Shown: one piece after another, positions 17,676-28,224 of the stretch
Numbering within the stretch: position 1 is the stretch's first letter
Layout of the letters: the number at the start of each line of letters is the position of its first letter
Origin: Anaerofilum hominis
GTDB taxonomy: Bacteria; Bacillota; Clostridia; Oscillospirales; Ruminococcaceae
Assembly (NCBI RefSeq): GCF_014287275.1
Contig: NZ_JACONZ010000003.1
Location: forward strand, 124,001 to 188,000
DNA length: 64,000 nt
Direction: 5' to 3'
Translations under genes and position numbers: made by a program
Notes under the pieces: model-generated
The model's input: only the letters and a program-made list of their open reading frames with translations
What the model was told of the DNA's origin: nothing
Databases searched by the model: none

Positions 17676-18847
17676 ATTTTGTCGCAAAACACAAATGGAG
17701 CATCCTGGCGGCGGGGGTGGTGATCCAGGTCTTTACCGGCGTGCCCGCAGCCTGGGGAGTGTTTCAGAAATCGGTCTGCGAGGGCTACGGCTTCTCAGAG
17801 AGCGGTGGCAGTATGATCTTTGCCTTTACCATCGCTTTCTTCGGCATCGGCTGCATCCTGGGCGGCAAACTGCAGGACAAGGCCGGCCCGCGGACGGCGG
17901 GCATCGTGGGCACCCTGCTGCTGGCGGGCGGGTTTGCGCTTTCCGGCCTGGTGCCGCAGGAGGCCGCCTGGCTGATCTTCGGCAGTTTTTCGGTGCTGGT
18001 GGGGCTGGGCTGCGCCTTTTTGTACCCCAGCGTCATGAGCACGGCGCAGAAGTGGTACGCGGACCGCAAGGGCCTGGCCACCGGCGTTATCGGCGGGGCG
18101 GTGGGCCTGTCCGGCGCGGTGCTGACCCTGCTGGGGCGCTGGCTCATCGACCTGTTTGGCATCCGGGGCGCGTTTTTGGCCCTCGGCGGCATCATCGCGG
18201 TTTGCTGCGGCGCGGCCTGCGTGCTGCTGGTGGACCCCAAACAGATCAAGATGCCCAAAAACCAGAAACAGCTCAGGGATTACAGCGTCCGGCAGATGCT
18301 CAAGACCCCCCAGTACTACATGATGTTTTCGGTGGTGGCGCTTGCCACCCCGGCGGTGCTGCTGTTTTCCCCCATTATCGTGGAGCTGGGGCAGCAGCGG
18401 GGGCTGGATGAGCGCACGGCCCTGCTCTCCATCATCATCGGCAGCATCGGCAGCGCCGCGGGGCGGCTGCTGATGCCGCTGCTCTCGGACAAGATCGGCC
18501 GCCGCGCCACCGATATGATCCTGTTCGGCGCGCTGGCGGTGCTCTCTTTGTGCTTCATCTTTGCGGGCGGCTGGTGGGTGATCGCCGCTTACACGGCGCT
18601 GACCTTTTGCTATTCCGGCGAGGCGGCGGTGATCCCGGCCATCGGCACCGACCTGTACGGCTATAAAAACGCCGGGGTCAATTACGGTTTTCTGGCTTTG
18701 GGCATGAGCCTTGGCAGCGTGGCTTTTTCGCTGCTGGCAAACAGCTTCGGCGGCCCGCTGCCCCGGCACATCACCGCCATCGCCGCGTCCGCGGCCGGGT
18801 TTGTGGTGCTGATCTTTTTAAAGCCAACGCAGGGGAAACGGCTGTGA
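17669..18847 (+). CDS. OFA-family MFS transporter (oxalate/formate antiporter-like)
   Basis: 392 residues, twelve predicted helices. The opening KWSILAAGVVIQVFTGVPAAWGVF is typical of the OFA branch of the major facilitator superfamily. So are GGKLQDKAGPR (motif A region, residues 68-78), FLYPSVMSTAQKWYADRKGLATG near residue 112, and LMPLLSDKIGRR in the second half. Members move monocarboxylates or oxalate/formate; the substrate here is unknown. ATG 17669 follows GAGAGGAG. The start region is folded into a long hairpin (entered separately), which suggests control of translation. Confidence 0.85.
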   Translation: MGNFVAKHKWSILAAGVVIQVFTGVPAAWGVFQKSVCEGYGFSESGGSMIFAFTIAFFGIGCILGGKLQDKAGPRTAGIVGTLLLAGGFALSGLVPQEAAWLIFGSFSVLVGLGCAFLYPSVMSTAQKWYADRKGLATGVIGGAVGLSGAVLTLLGRWLIDLFGIRGAFLALGGIIAVCCGAACVLLVDPKQIKMPKNQKQLRDYSVRQMLKTPQYYMMFSVVALATPAVLLFSPIIVELGQQRGLDERTALLSIIIGSIGSAAGRLLMPLLSDKIGRRATDMILFGALAVLSLCFIFAGGWWVIAAYTALTFCYSGEAAVIPAIGTDLYGYKNAGVNYGFLALGMSLGSVAFSLLANSFGGPLPRHITAIAASAAGFVVLIFLKPTQGKRL

Positions 18848-18945
18848 GCCGCCTGCGGCAGCGCCGCCGCGGCGTGGGGCGGCGGGTCGGGGAGAGGGCT
18901 GGGGATAGATCTTTCACGCCCGCGCCGAAAGGTCAAAGAAATGTA

Positions 18946-18974
18946 GCGCCCTGCCGCCTGCAGGGTGCTTTTTT
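18946..18974 (+). terminator. intrinsic terminator after the MFS gene
   Basis: GCGCCCTGC pairs with GCAGGGTGC around a CGCCT loop, followed by TTTTTTG. Confidence 0.85.
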
Positions 18975-19208
18975 GTCCCTGAAAAAGACACGGCGCACAT
19001 CGGTTTTTCGGGCGGCAATTGCAAGCGCCCGCCGTTCAGCCGGCACTTTTCAAAAACAAACAGTATAAAAACAACTTTGAAAAACAGTTTGTACGCATTT
19101 CAGCGGTGAAAACGGGCGCGTTCTTTTGAGGGAGAGCACGGGCCCGGGCCGGGGACGGGAGCGCGGGTCCCCGGGCGATAAAAAACGCTCCAAAGCCGCG
19201 GGACGTTC

Positions 19209-19237
19209 TATACAAATCCTTTTTTGCCTCTTATAAT
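19209..19237 (+). promoter_or_regulatory. promoter for the creatininase-family gene
   Basis: TATAAT at 19232-19237 with TATACA (four of six to TTGACA) 17 bases upstream. Confidence 0.6.
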
Positions 19238-19269
19238 AGAAATAACGACAAACCGGGGAGGCGTTGAAA

Positions 19270-20031
19270 TTGAACCTGAAAAGTGTTCTGCTGGAAGAAT
19301 TGTCCTGGCGTGAGATCGGGCAGGCAATGGAGGACGGCTGCCGCACCGTGCTGGTCTGTGCGGCTTCCAACGAACAGCACGGCCCGCATCTGGCGGAAAA
19401 TACCGATTACATCTTCGGGCTGGAGATGTGCCGCGCCATCGCGCAGGAACTGGGGGACGCGCTGGTGGCCCCGGTCATCCGGCCGGGCCTGTCCCAGCAT
19501 CACATGCGCCATCCGGGCAGCCTTACCCTGCGGCCGGAAACTTTCCGCATGCTGGTGGAGGACTATGTGGACGGCTATGTCCGGCACGGATTTGAGCGCA
19601 TCGTGCTGCTGGCCTCCCACGGCACCAATTTTGCCCCGCTGGCGGCCCTCGCGCCCGAACTGCAGGAAAAATATCCCCAGGCAAAGATCGTTTGCGGCAT
19701 GAGTCTGGAAGATTTTATGGCCCTTTACGCAGAGGGGGACAGGATGTTTGGCCTGGAACCCGGCACCTGCGGGGGACACGCCTGCTGCTTTGAGACCTCG
19801 GTCATCCTCCATCTGCACCCCGAATACGTGGATATGTCCCACGCCGCGCGCGGCTATATGGAGGGCAACACGCCGGAGTTTGCCAAAAGCCTGTTCGAAA
19901 ACGGCATGATGGGGGTGTCGCCCTGCGGCATCGTGGGCGACGCTTTGCCGGCGGATGCGGAAAAGGGCAGAGCCTTTTTTGAACTGTTCTGCCGCCGGGC
20001 CTGCGCCTGCGTGCGGGCCGCGCTGGCGTGA
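19270..20031 (+). CDS. creatininase-family amidohydrolase
   Basis: 253 residues. The family comprises metal-dependent amidohydrolases (creatininase, mycofactocin MftE, FAPy deaminases). Ligand motifs are NEQHGPHLAENTDY (Glu, His and Asp ligands, about residues 33-46), LLASHGTNFAPL (His) and ETS near residue 179. The substrate is unknown. GGGGAGG at 19255-19261 places TTG 19270 at the best distance; TTG 19264 is only two bases away from it. The DUF4177 gene follows after 24 bases, so the two are likely an operon. Confidence 0.82.
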   Translation: MNLKSVLLEELSWREIGQAMEDGCRTVLVCAASNEQHGPHLAENTDYIFGLEMCRAIAQELGDALVAPVIRPGLSQHHMRHPGSLTLRPETFRMLVEDYVDGYVRHGFERIVLLASHGTNFAPLAALAPELQEKYPQAKIVCGMSLEDFMALYAEGDRMFGLEPGTCGGHACCFETSVILHLHPEYVDMSHAARGYMEGNTPEFAKSLFENGMMGVSPCGIVGDALPADAEKGRAFFELFCRRACACVRAALA

Positions 20032-20055
20032 CGGCTGCGCGGGAGGGGCGAAAAG

Positions 20056-20259
20056 ATGAAGGTAGAGTTTGAGCGGATCAATGTGGACTATGGGACGGGG
20101 TACAGCGTTTTTGGCGGCATCAAGGGCGGCACGGAGGAGCACCGGGAGATCCTGGTCCGCAGGGCGCGGGACGGCTGGCATTATGCCGGCTTTGTGCCGG
20201 TGACCCAGCGCAGCACCGGGTATGTCGAGGAGATCGATCTGGTCTTTGAGCGGGAATAG
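20056..20259 (+). CDS. small DUF4177-like protein
   Basis: 67 residues: a beta strand start (KVEFERINVDY), a Glu-rich helix (EEHREILVRRARDGWHYAGF) and terminal strands (GYVEEIDLVFERE). This matches the DUF4177 plan, in which the Gly-Trp of the helix end is conserved. No function is known. The start ATG at 20056 follows GGAGGGGCG. It is the last gene of the creatininase unit and is closed by the terminator at 20288-20333. Confidence 0.65.
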   Translation: MKVEFERINVDYGTGYSVFGGIKGGTEEHREILVRRARDGWHYAGFVPVTQRSTGYVEEIDLVFERE

Positions 20260-20287
20260 CTTCCCTGCTTTTTGGCCCCCAAAACAC

Positions 20288-20333
20288 ACAAAGAGGCCCG
20301 CCGGGAGGGATATCCCCCGGCGGGCCTCTTTGT
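20288..20333 (+). terminator. bidirectional intrinsic terminator
   Basis: ACAAAGAGGCCCGCCGGG pairs with CCCGGCGGGCCTCTTTGT around a short loop. It lies between convergent genes (DUF4177 rightward, alaX leftward) and has A/T tracts on both sides. Confidence 0.9.
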
Positions 20334-20354
20334 GCGGCGCTCTGTTTTTGACGG

Positions 20355-21542
20355 TCACACGGGTGCCGCGGGGTCAGACAGTGCGCCCCTTTCCGCAAAA
20401 AACGCCTCCGCCTGCGCCTGCGTGCAGGCCACGCTGCCCTGGATCAGCCTCGGCTTTCCGCCGCCCCGGCCTGCCAGCAGGGCGTTCATCTCCCGGCCCA
20501 GCGCGCGGGCGTCCAAGCTGCCGCCGGCTGCCAGGGCGTATTTGTAGCCGCCCTCTTCTCCGCTGAATACCGCCGCCAGCTCTGCGCCGTTCTCACACAG
20601 CAGCAGCGCGTACCGGCGCAGGTCGTCCGGCGCCAGCCCCTCTTCAAAGGTGACCACCATTTTTTTGCCCGCATGGGCCGCGGCCCGGTACCCCAGCAGC
20701 CGGCCCTGCGCCTGCCCAAGCTGCTGACGGGCGTCCGCGTCGTCGTTTTTCAGCCGCGTCACCGCAGCCACGACTTCGGGCTGCTTTGCCGACAGCAGGC
20801 CGCTTACAGCCTCGATCTGGCGATGCTCGCGCTGGGCCAGCAGAAAGGCCCGCTCGCCCGCGGCCATGAACACCCGCACGCCGCCCTTGTAGCTCTGGCA
20901 GCCAGTGATCTTCAGCAGGCCGACCTCACCGGTAAAAGCCACATGGGTGCCGCAGCAGGCGCAGACGTCCAGATCGCCGATGGTGACGATGCGGATGCGG
21001 CCGGAGAGGTCGCTCAGCTCTTTTTTGCTGCGGAACTCCATGGCGGTGAGCGCCGCCTCGGGCGGATAGCTCACCGAGACCGGCAAATTGCGCGTCACGG
21101 CGCGGTTCGCCTCCAACTCCAGCTCGTCGATCTGCAGGGGGGACAGCTCGCCGCTGAAATCCATATGGGTGATCTCTGTGCCGATGTGAAAGCCCACGTT
21201 CTCAAAGCCGAACCGCTGGTGTACCAGCGCCGAAAAGATGTGGTCGGCCGTGTGCTGCTGCATCAGATCAAAGCGGCGGGCGCGGTCTACTTCGCCTTCC
21301 ACCTGGGTCCCGGCATCCAGCGGCGCATCGGTAAAATGGACCACCTCGCCGTCTTTTTCCTGCACGTCCAGCACCCGGGCGCCGCCCAGCAGCCCGTGGT
21401 CGGCGGGCTGTCCGCCCCCCTCGGGGAAAAAGGCGGTGCGGTCCAGCACCACGGCAAAGCCCTCTTTTGCCGCTTCGCAGCGCTCCACCCTGGCGGTGAA
21501 GCGGCAGAGATAGCTGTCATTTTCAAATAGCTTTTCGGTCAT
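20355..21542 (-). CDS. alaX: alanyl-tRNA editing protein AlaX (long form)
   Basis: 395 residues. Free-standing editing enzyme that removes Ser or Gly from mischarged tRNA-Ala. It has the AlaRS-like beta-barrel (DRTAFFPEGGGQPADHG, residues 34-50), the zinc site H97xxxH101 (QQHTADHIFSA), and the paired CCGTH motif near residue 190. A C-terminal oligomerisation/DHHA1-like segment ends with GRGGGKPRLIQG, as in AlaXL. ATG at 21542; the longer reading frame upstream lacks a ribosome binding site. Confidence 0.92.
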   Translation of the reverse strand: MTEKLFENDSYLCRFTARVERCEAAKEGFAVVLDRTAFFPEGGGQPADHGLLGGARVLDVQEKDGEVVHFTDAPLDAGTQVEGEVDRARRFDLMQQHTADHIFSALVHQRFGFENVGFHIGTEITHMDFSGELSPLQIDELELEANRAVTRNLPVSVSYPPEAALTAMEFRSKKELSDLSGRIRIVTIGDLDVCACCGTHVAFTGEVGLLKITGCQSYKGGVRVFMAAGERAFLLAQREHRQIEAVSGLLSAKQPEVVAAVTRLKNDDADARQQLGQAQGRLLGYRAAAHAGKKMVVTFEEGLAPDDLRRYALLLCENGAELAAVFSGEEGGYKYALAAGGSLDARALGREMNALLAGRGGGKPRLIQGSVACTQAQAEAFFAERGALSDPAAPV

Positions 21543-21753
21543 TTCCAGTTCCTTCCTCTCTTGTCGGTAGCGGGATGTCCGCGCACCTCCTGCGGGCGGC
21601 GCGGAAAGGATCAGCTCAAGTGCTGCGGTGGCCCGCGCATGGCGGACAGCCTGCGGCAGCAAAAGCGCCCGCGGGCGGATGCTTCAGGGCGGCGTCCCAT
21701 GCGGCCCGCGCCGCCGCAGACGCTTTTTCGCGTGGGAAAAACCGTGCGGGCGC

Positions 21754-23034
21754 CTAAACCGCGTCCGGGCCCGGGCCGGCAAATTGCCGCCGCGCCCGCA
21801 CCAGGCCAAAGGCCAGCAGCGCCGCCGCCTGCACCGTCAGCGCGGCGATCAGGGTCCAGCTGGCCCCCCACATGGCCCAGCGGCCCACCAGCGGCGGTGA
21901 GACCGCCAGACAGGCGGCAATGCCGATCAGGTTTGAGATCACCAGACCTTTAAAATCGCGCACAATGGTGAGCAGCATGTTAAGGAACAGCACCAGGGCG
22001 GTGAGCACGGTGGCGGCCACCATGGGGGTCAGCAGTCCCTCGTTGGCCAGGATCTGCTGGCCGTTCTCACTGGTGGAATAGAGCAGGGCCAGCCCCCAGC
22101 GGCCCAGCAGTTTCACCCCCGCAAAACCGGCGGCGCCGATACCGGCGATGGCCAGCAGCACCCGCGCAAACAGGACGCTGAAGCCGCGCCGGTCCCGCGC
22201 CAGCCAGCGGCGGGTGAACAGGGAGATCAGCGGGGTAAAGACATAGGTCGCCCCCAGCTGCAGCACCACGGTGGGCGCAGTGATGCTGCCGAAGATGGCA
22301 GTGGCCGCATTGCCGTGCTGCAGCTGTAAAAACTGGCGTGGGATGGTGGCTACGGCGGTGTTCAAAAAGCTGTAGGCCATCAGCGGCGCGCACTCCGCCA
22401 GCAGGGCGCGCACCCGGGCCGCAGCCGCCCGGCCCGTAGTGTTGCCCAGGCGGGCGGCCCAGGGGCGGTCATAGGCCAGGGCCACGCCCAGCGAGGCGGC
22501 GGCCATCAGCCCCATGGAAAGCAGCAGGCTGCCGGTCAATTTCATGCCGAGCGCAAAGCCCAGACAGGACAAAGCCCCCCGCAGCAGAAAGCTCTTGCCG
22601 ATCACGTCCATGCGGTCGGCCCGCTGGTCGATGCCGCTGTAGACGTCCACCAGCGCCTCTCCCACCCGGAACAGCATATACAGCAGCAGGGCGGTCAGGG
22701 TCTGGCCCGGCAGCCGCAGCGCGCCGCCGTAAGCAGCGCAGGCAGCCAGGGCCAGCAGGCAGGTGAACATCCGGCTGGAGATGTATTCCCGGTCGCTGTA
22801 CCGGCCCTCGAGGTCGCTCACCTGATACGCCCGCATGCCATAGACCGCGATGGTCAAAAAGACATTCGTGGTATTCATCGCATAGTTGAATGCGCCGGAG
22901 GCGTTCAGGTCGGCGGCCATGCGCACCACCAAAATGGTGGGCAGATACTGGCAGGCAAAGTAAAAGAAAGAGCCCACGCTGTTCCACAGCATATTGCTGC
23001 CCAGCGACAGCCCCTGTTCAGATCTCTTGGACAT
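21754..23034 (-). CDS. polysaccharide/lipid flippase (Wzx/MVF-like membrane protein)
   Basis: 426 residues with about twelve to fourteen hydrophobic segments. The N-terminus (LGSNMLWNSVGSFFYFACQYLPTILVVRMAADLNASGAFNYA) and the internal IFGSITAPTVVLQLGATYVFTPLI resemble oligosaccharide flippases of the MOP superfamily, which move lipid-linked glycans outward. The start ATG 23034-23032 follows AAGGGAG on the minus strand. It has no glycan gene neighbours here, so its cargo is unknown. Confidence 0.78.
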   Translation of the reverse strand: MSKRSEQGLSLGSNMLWNSVGSFFYFACQYLPTILVVRMAADLNASGAFNYAMNTTNVFLTIAVYGMRAYQVSDLEGRYSDREYISSRMFTCLLALAACAAYGGALRLPGQTLTALLLYMLFRVGEALVDVYSGIDQRADRMDVIGKSFLLRGALSCLGFALGMKLTGSLLLSMGLMAAASLGVALAYDRPWAARLGNTTGRAAAARVRALLAECAPLMAYSFLNTAVATIPRQFLQLQHGNAATAIFGSITAPTVVLQLGATYVFTPLISLFTRRWLARDRRGFSVLFARVLLAIAGIGAAGFAGVKLLGRWGLALLYSTSENGQQILANEGLLTPMVAATVLTALVLFLNMLLTIVRDFKGLVISNLIGIAACLAVSPPLVGRWAMWGASWTLIAALTVQAAALLAFGLVRARRQFAGPGPDAV

Positions 23035-23663
23035 GGATAAACTCCCTTTTGGCGCGGACCGCACACCCCGGCGGCAGGGGCGGCGGCGCGGGCGGAAAGC
23101 GCTGCGGGCGGCGGTTCGCCGCCGCGCCGGCACGGTCGGCCCGAACGCGTTGATAGAGGAAATTATACCACATTTACGGCAGAAAATCTCCCGGCGGCAC
23201 GGTTTTGACGGTCCGGCGCGGTAAAAACAGTTCTTTTGTGGAGGGCTTGTCCCGCTTTTGGGGCCCAGACCCGCGGACCCGATCTGCAGCGCAGTTTTAT
23301 GTGCAGCAGCGGATACACGCCGTTTTTCGAGCCTGTACCCGTGGAGCCGCTGTGCCCGGGCTGCGGCGGATCGAGCCCAGCGGTTTTTACTGCGCACGCG
23401 GCCGCTCTCCCACCGGCTGCCCGGCTGGTGATGCGGTGGAAAACGAGGAAAAAAGGCTGGCTGCCCGCCTGCCTGGCCGCTGTGGTGCCCGGAGAGGAGA
23501 TAAAAAGGGCCAACTGCATGCCTACCGGGTGCTGTGGCTCCGAAGCAGGGGAAAAGAGCTGGCCGCTCCCCTCTGGCGCTGCGGCGCCCGGAAGAAGAGA
23601 AAAAGGCGGTTTGTGCGTCCGCCCCATGCTGTGAGCCGTCGCCCCAAACAGGTGTCTTGAATC

Positions 23664-23694
23664 TAAAATTATTTGAACTTATAGAATAATTTTA
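23664..23694 (+). promoter_or_regulatory. 10-bp inverted repeat upstream of the RHH-clpB unit
   Basis: TAAAATTATT (23664-23673) and AATAATTTTA (23685-23694) are perfect inverted arms around an 11-base spacer. Just downstream AATTATATAATT (23701-23712) is a perfect 12-bp palindrome abutting the -35 box. These are candidate operators for the RHH protein. Confidence 0.65.
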
Positions 23695-23715
23695 AAATGA
23701 AATTATATAATTATA

Positions 23716-23744
23716 TTGACAAATTATTTGTGCCGTGATAAAAT
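23716..23744 (+). promoter_or_regulatory. strong sigma-A promoter for the RHH-clpB unit
   Basis: Perfect TTGACA (23716-23721), 17-base spacer, TAAAAT (23739-23744) with an upstream TG (extended -10). No CIRCE (TTAGCACTC-N9-GAGTGCTAA) or CtsR box is seen. Confidence 0.88.
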
Positions 23745-23772
23745 AATAACATCCCGAAAAGGAGGCGCAGAG

Positions 23773-24426
23773 ATGGCCAAAAGCGTATACAGCGTGGTGC
23801 TCAGCGACGAGGTGGTGGCGGCCATCGACAAGCTGGCCTATACCGAGGGCACCAGCCGCAGCAAGCTGATCGACCGGGTGCTGGCCCAGTACGCGGGCTG
23901 CGATATCCCCGGGCAGCGGATGACCGATATCTTCCGCTGTATCGAACGGATGGCGGGCCTGGAGGAGCAGTTCCGGCTGCTCATCAACCCCAGCGACGAG
24001 CTGCTGCAGCTGAAAAGCGCCGTGCCCTACAAATACAATCCCACTGTCAAGTACGCGGTGGAGCTGTACGAGAACGACCCCACCGCCCTGGGCGAGCTGC
24101 GGGTCTCGATGCGTACCCAGTCGCAGCCGCTGCTGGCGGTGCTGGGGCGGTTTTTCCTGCTCTGGGTCCAGCTGGAGGAGCACTCTTTCCACGACGGGTC
24201 CTACCTCTCCTTTGAGGTGGCGGACGGCAAGTACACCCGCCAGCTGCGGCACCTGCCCGGCGCCGACGACGCCCAGCTGGGCGAGGCGGTCGCGGGGTAT
24301 ATCAAGCTGTTTGACCGGGTGCTGCATCTGTATTTCGATGCGCTGGGCAGCGGCGAGGAAGAGGCGCGGCGGCGCGCGGCTGCGGGCTTCCGCGCCGGTC
24401 TGACCGCGCCGGTGGCCCGGCTGTAG
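23773..24426 (+). CDS. ribbon-helix-helix (CopG/Arc-like) DNA-binding protein with large C-terminal domain
   Basis: 217 residues. Residues 1-45 form an RHH fold: an N-terminal strand ([12 protein letters not shown]), helix 1 ([11 protein letters not shown]) and helix 2 ([15 protein letters not shown]). The remaining 170 residues match nothing I recognise: mixed helices with [16 protein letters not shown] and [17 protein letters not shown], which could sense a signal or a partner. ATG at 23773 follows AAAGGAGG. The gene lies 73 bases upstream of clpB in the same direction, behind a palindrome-rich promoter. It probably regulates itself and clpB (inference). Confidence 0.75.
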   Translation: MAKSVYSVVLSDEVVAAIDKLAYTEGTSRSKLIDRVLAQYAGCDIPGQRMTDIFRCIERMAGLEEQFRLLINPSDELLQLKSAVPYKYNPTVKYAVELYENDPTALGELRVSMRTQSQPLLAVLGRFFLLWVQLEEHSFHDGSYLSFEVADGKYTRQLRHLPGADDAQLGEAVAGYIKLFDRVLHLYFDALGSGEEEARRRAAAGFRAGLTAPVARL

Positions 24427-24499
24427 CGGCGGGCGCGCCCTGCCCGGGCGGGGAAAGGGACAAACGGCAGATCAACAAAAAAGAAAGGTTTGGTGCGCA

Positions 24500-27094
<2,595 letters not shown>

Positions 27095-27147
27095 GCTTGG
27101 GCGGCCGCCGCTGCGGGTGACCGCGGCGGATAAAAAGCAACACGATG

Positions 27148-27175
27148 AAAGGCCAGTGCATCTGCACTGGCCTTT
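27148..27175 (+). terminator. intrinsic terminator after clpB
   Basis: AAAGGCCAGTGCA and TGCACTGGCCTTT form a perfect stem with a very short loop, followed by a T-rich tail. Confidence 0.9.
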
Positions 27176-27270
27176 TCGCTGCTGAAAAAACGTCGGGGCA
27201 GGGCGGGGGCAGCCGGCCTTTCCCGGGCGGGCCGACTGCGGTCCTGGCGGGGCGCACGCCGCAGGAAAAG

Positions 27271-27570
27271 TCAAAGGCCCGGGACCACGCTTTTCTGCTG
27301 CGGGCTGCCGCGGAAAGGACCGGGAGCCGCCCGCCCTCCGCTTTCCGTCCCGGCTCCCGCTGTCGCGGCGCCGGTCTGCCGTCTTGTCTTTCCAGGCGGC
27401 AGAGGCGCCTCCTCTGCTGCAGCCCCGTCCGGCAGAGCGTCCCGCAGCAAAAGTTCCTGCCGGGCCTGCGCCCGCCAGAAAGCCCTTTCCAGACGCCGCG
27501 CCTGGCAATAGGCCAGCGCCGAGAGCAGGACCAGCAGGGCCAAAAGAGCGGCGGCAAGACGGTGTTTCAT
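27271..27570 (-). CDS. small membrane-anchored protein, divergent from XRE regulator
   Basis: 99 residues, unrecognised. The N-terminus is a single hydrophobic helix (HRLAAALLALLVLLSALAY, residues 3-21), either a signal anchor or an uncleaved signal peptide. An Arg/Gln-rich helix (RRLERAFWRAQARQELLL) follows, then a Pro/Gly-rich low-complexity tail. An AGAGGT site precedes ATG 27570 by 9 bases, and a near-consensus leftward promoter (27639-27667) lies 70 bases upstream. The divergent promoter with shared operators makes it a likely target of the XRE regulator. The tail composition is close to that of noncoding GC-rich DNA, so the true C-terminus is less certain. Confidence 0.55.
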   Translation of the reverse strand: MKHRLAAALLALLVLLSALAYCQARRLERAFWRAQARQELLLRDALPDGAAAEEAPLPPGKTRRQTGAATAGAGTESGGRAAPGPFRGSPQQKSVVPGL

Positions 27571-27638
27571 GGAGATCTACCTCTTTTCCGGTGGGAGGGC
27601 CGGGGAAAATGAAGAGAGAAAAGCGCGAATACCAGCAC

Positions 27639-27667
27639 ATTATAAACCATTTTGGTATATAAATCAA
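27639..27667 (-). promoter_or_regulatory. leftward promoter with operator in its spacer
   Basis: On the minus strand TTGATT (27667-27662), a 17-base spacer and TATAAT (27644-27639). The spacer contains the palindrome ACCATTTTGGT (27646-27656). Confidence 0.78.
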
Positions 27668-27683
27668 GATACCAAAATGGTTT
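27644..27683 (+). promoter_or_regulatory. 15-bp perfect inverted repeat: twin operator
   Basis: AAACCATTTTGGTAT (27644-27658) and ATACCAAAATGGTTT (27669-27683) are perfect inverted arms with a 10-base centre. Each arm is itself a small palindrome (ACCA-NNN-TGGT), their centres 25 bp apart. One lies in the leftward promoter and the other between the -35 and -10 of the rightward promoter. Confidence 0.85.
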
Positions 27684-27692
27684 GCCTATACT
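27664..27692 (+). promoter_or_regulatory. rightward promoter of the XRE gene
   Basis: TATACT at 27687-27692 with a weak TCAAGA -35 at 27664-27669, 17 bases apart. The spacer holds the second operator (ACCAAAATGGT, 27671-27681). Confidence 0.55.
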
Positions 27693-27713
27693 TTTCAGTG
27701 GGAGACTGAAAAG
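27691..27713 (+). promoter_or_regulatory. leader hairpin touching the XRE ribosome binding site
   Basis: CTTTTCAGT (27691-27699) pairs with ACTGAAAAG (27705-27713) around GGGAG. The 3' arm runs into AAGGGGG, the ribosome binding site of the XRE gene, so the hairpin could lower its translation. Confidence 0.55.
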
Positions 27714-27727
27714 GGGGAAACGGCTTG

Positions 27728-27958
27728 ATGTATGAGCGTATCCGGGCTTTGCGGGAGGACGCAGATCTGCGCCAGAAAGACCTGGCCCAGATGCTTAACT
27801 GTACCCAGGTCTGCTATTCCCGCTATGAGGCGGGGCTGCGGGACATCCCCACCGAAGTGCTGGTGCGGCTGGCCCGCTATTACCATACCAGCACCGACTA
27901 TCTGCTGGGCCTCACGGAAGAAAAGAGCCCTTATCCGCCCAAAGTGGAGAGAGGGTAA
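27728..27958 (+). CDS. XRE-family transcriptional regulator (minimal HTH)
   Basis: 76 residues, essentially one Cro/C1-type helix-turn-helix: RIRALREDADLRQKDLAQML, then NCTQVCYSRYEAGLRDIPTEVL as turn plus recognition helix, and YYHTSTDYLLGLT closing the fold. ATG 27728 follows AAGGGGG (27711-27717). A TTG immediately before it is a less likely start. The gene is preceded by a perfect inverted repeat lying across both divergent promoters, so it is very likely an autoregulator and a repressor of the leftward small gene. Confidence 0.9.
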   Translation: MYERIRALREDADLRQKDLAQMLNCTQVCYSRYEAGLRDIPTEVLVRLARYYHTSTDYLLGLTEEKSPYPPKVERG

Positions 27959-27962
27959 AAAG

Positions 27963-27982
27963 TAGCCGCAAGGCTATTTTTT
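27963..27982 (+). terminator. small hairpin with T-tract after the XRE gene
   Basis: TAGCC-GCAA-GGCTA followed by TTTTTT. The same TAGCC/GGCTA plus T-tract unit recurs at 61.02 and 61.11 kb. Confidence 0.7.
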
Positions 27983-28024
27983 GGCCATCCGCCCGGTTGC
28001 CGCGCAGCGGCGAGGGTGGGGCCG
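27972..28024 (-). repeat. GC-rich dispersed element, copy 1 (inverted)
   Basis: Read on the minus strand it gives CCCTCGCCGCTGCGCGGCAA, then CCGGGCGGATGGCC and an A-tract. This matches the element at 60966-61030 and, less closely, those at 29345 and 31160. Confidence 0.7.
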
Positions 28025-28108
28025 ATTTGCGGGCCTTTTGGGGACTGCGGAAACCGCTGCAAGACCAAACTGCAGCTGCACAATGCCCGGCAGATCGCGG
28101 CCGGTGCA

Positions 28109-28155
28109 CAAAAAGAGGCGCTCTCCGGCGTGGCTGGCCCGGGAGCGCCTCTTTT
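28109..28155 (-). terminator. terminator of the nucleoside hydrolase gene
   Basis: AAAAAGAGGCGCTC pairs with GAGCGCCTCTTTT. On the minus strand the hairpin ends in a T-tract, downstream of the gene's stop codon. Confidence 0.8.
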
Positions 28156-28224
28156 GCATCTTTTTTCAGGCGGCTTTGCAGCCGTTTGTCTGACTTTGTC
28201 TGCCCGCGTGCCCCGGTGCGCCGG

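Larger units (their letters stand above)
18848..19263 (+). other. 416-bp gap between MFS and creatininase genes
   Basis: Contains the MFS terminator (18946-18974) and, near the right end, the probable promoter of the next gene. Nothing else was recognised. Confidence 0.6.
23035..23772 (+). other. 738-bp gap: GC-rich decayed repeats, then an AT-rich regulatory region
   Basis: 23035-23655 is GC-rich without a credible gene. It contains an imperfect direct repeat (about 23478-23516 and 23571-23607, sharing CGCTG-GG-GCCCGGA and AGA-AAAAAGG). At 23656-23755 the base composition drops sharply to AT-rich and carries the RHH-gene operator and promoter. Confidence 0.65.

Noticed and set aside
23205..23660. 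Two overlapping rightward open frames of 130-150 codons
   Set aside because: No ribosome binding site or domain; the region contains an imperfect direct repeat and reads as low-complexity GC-rich DNA.
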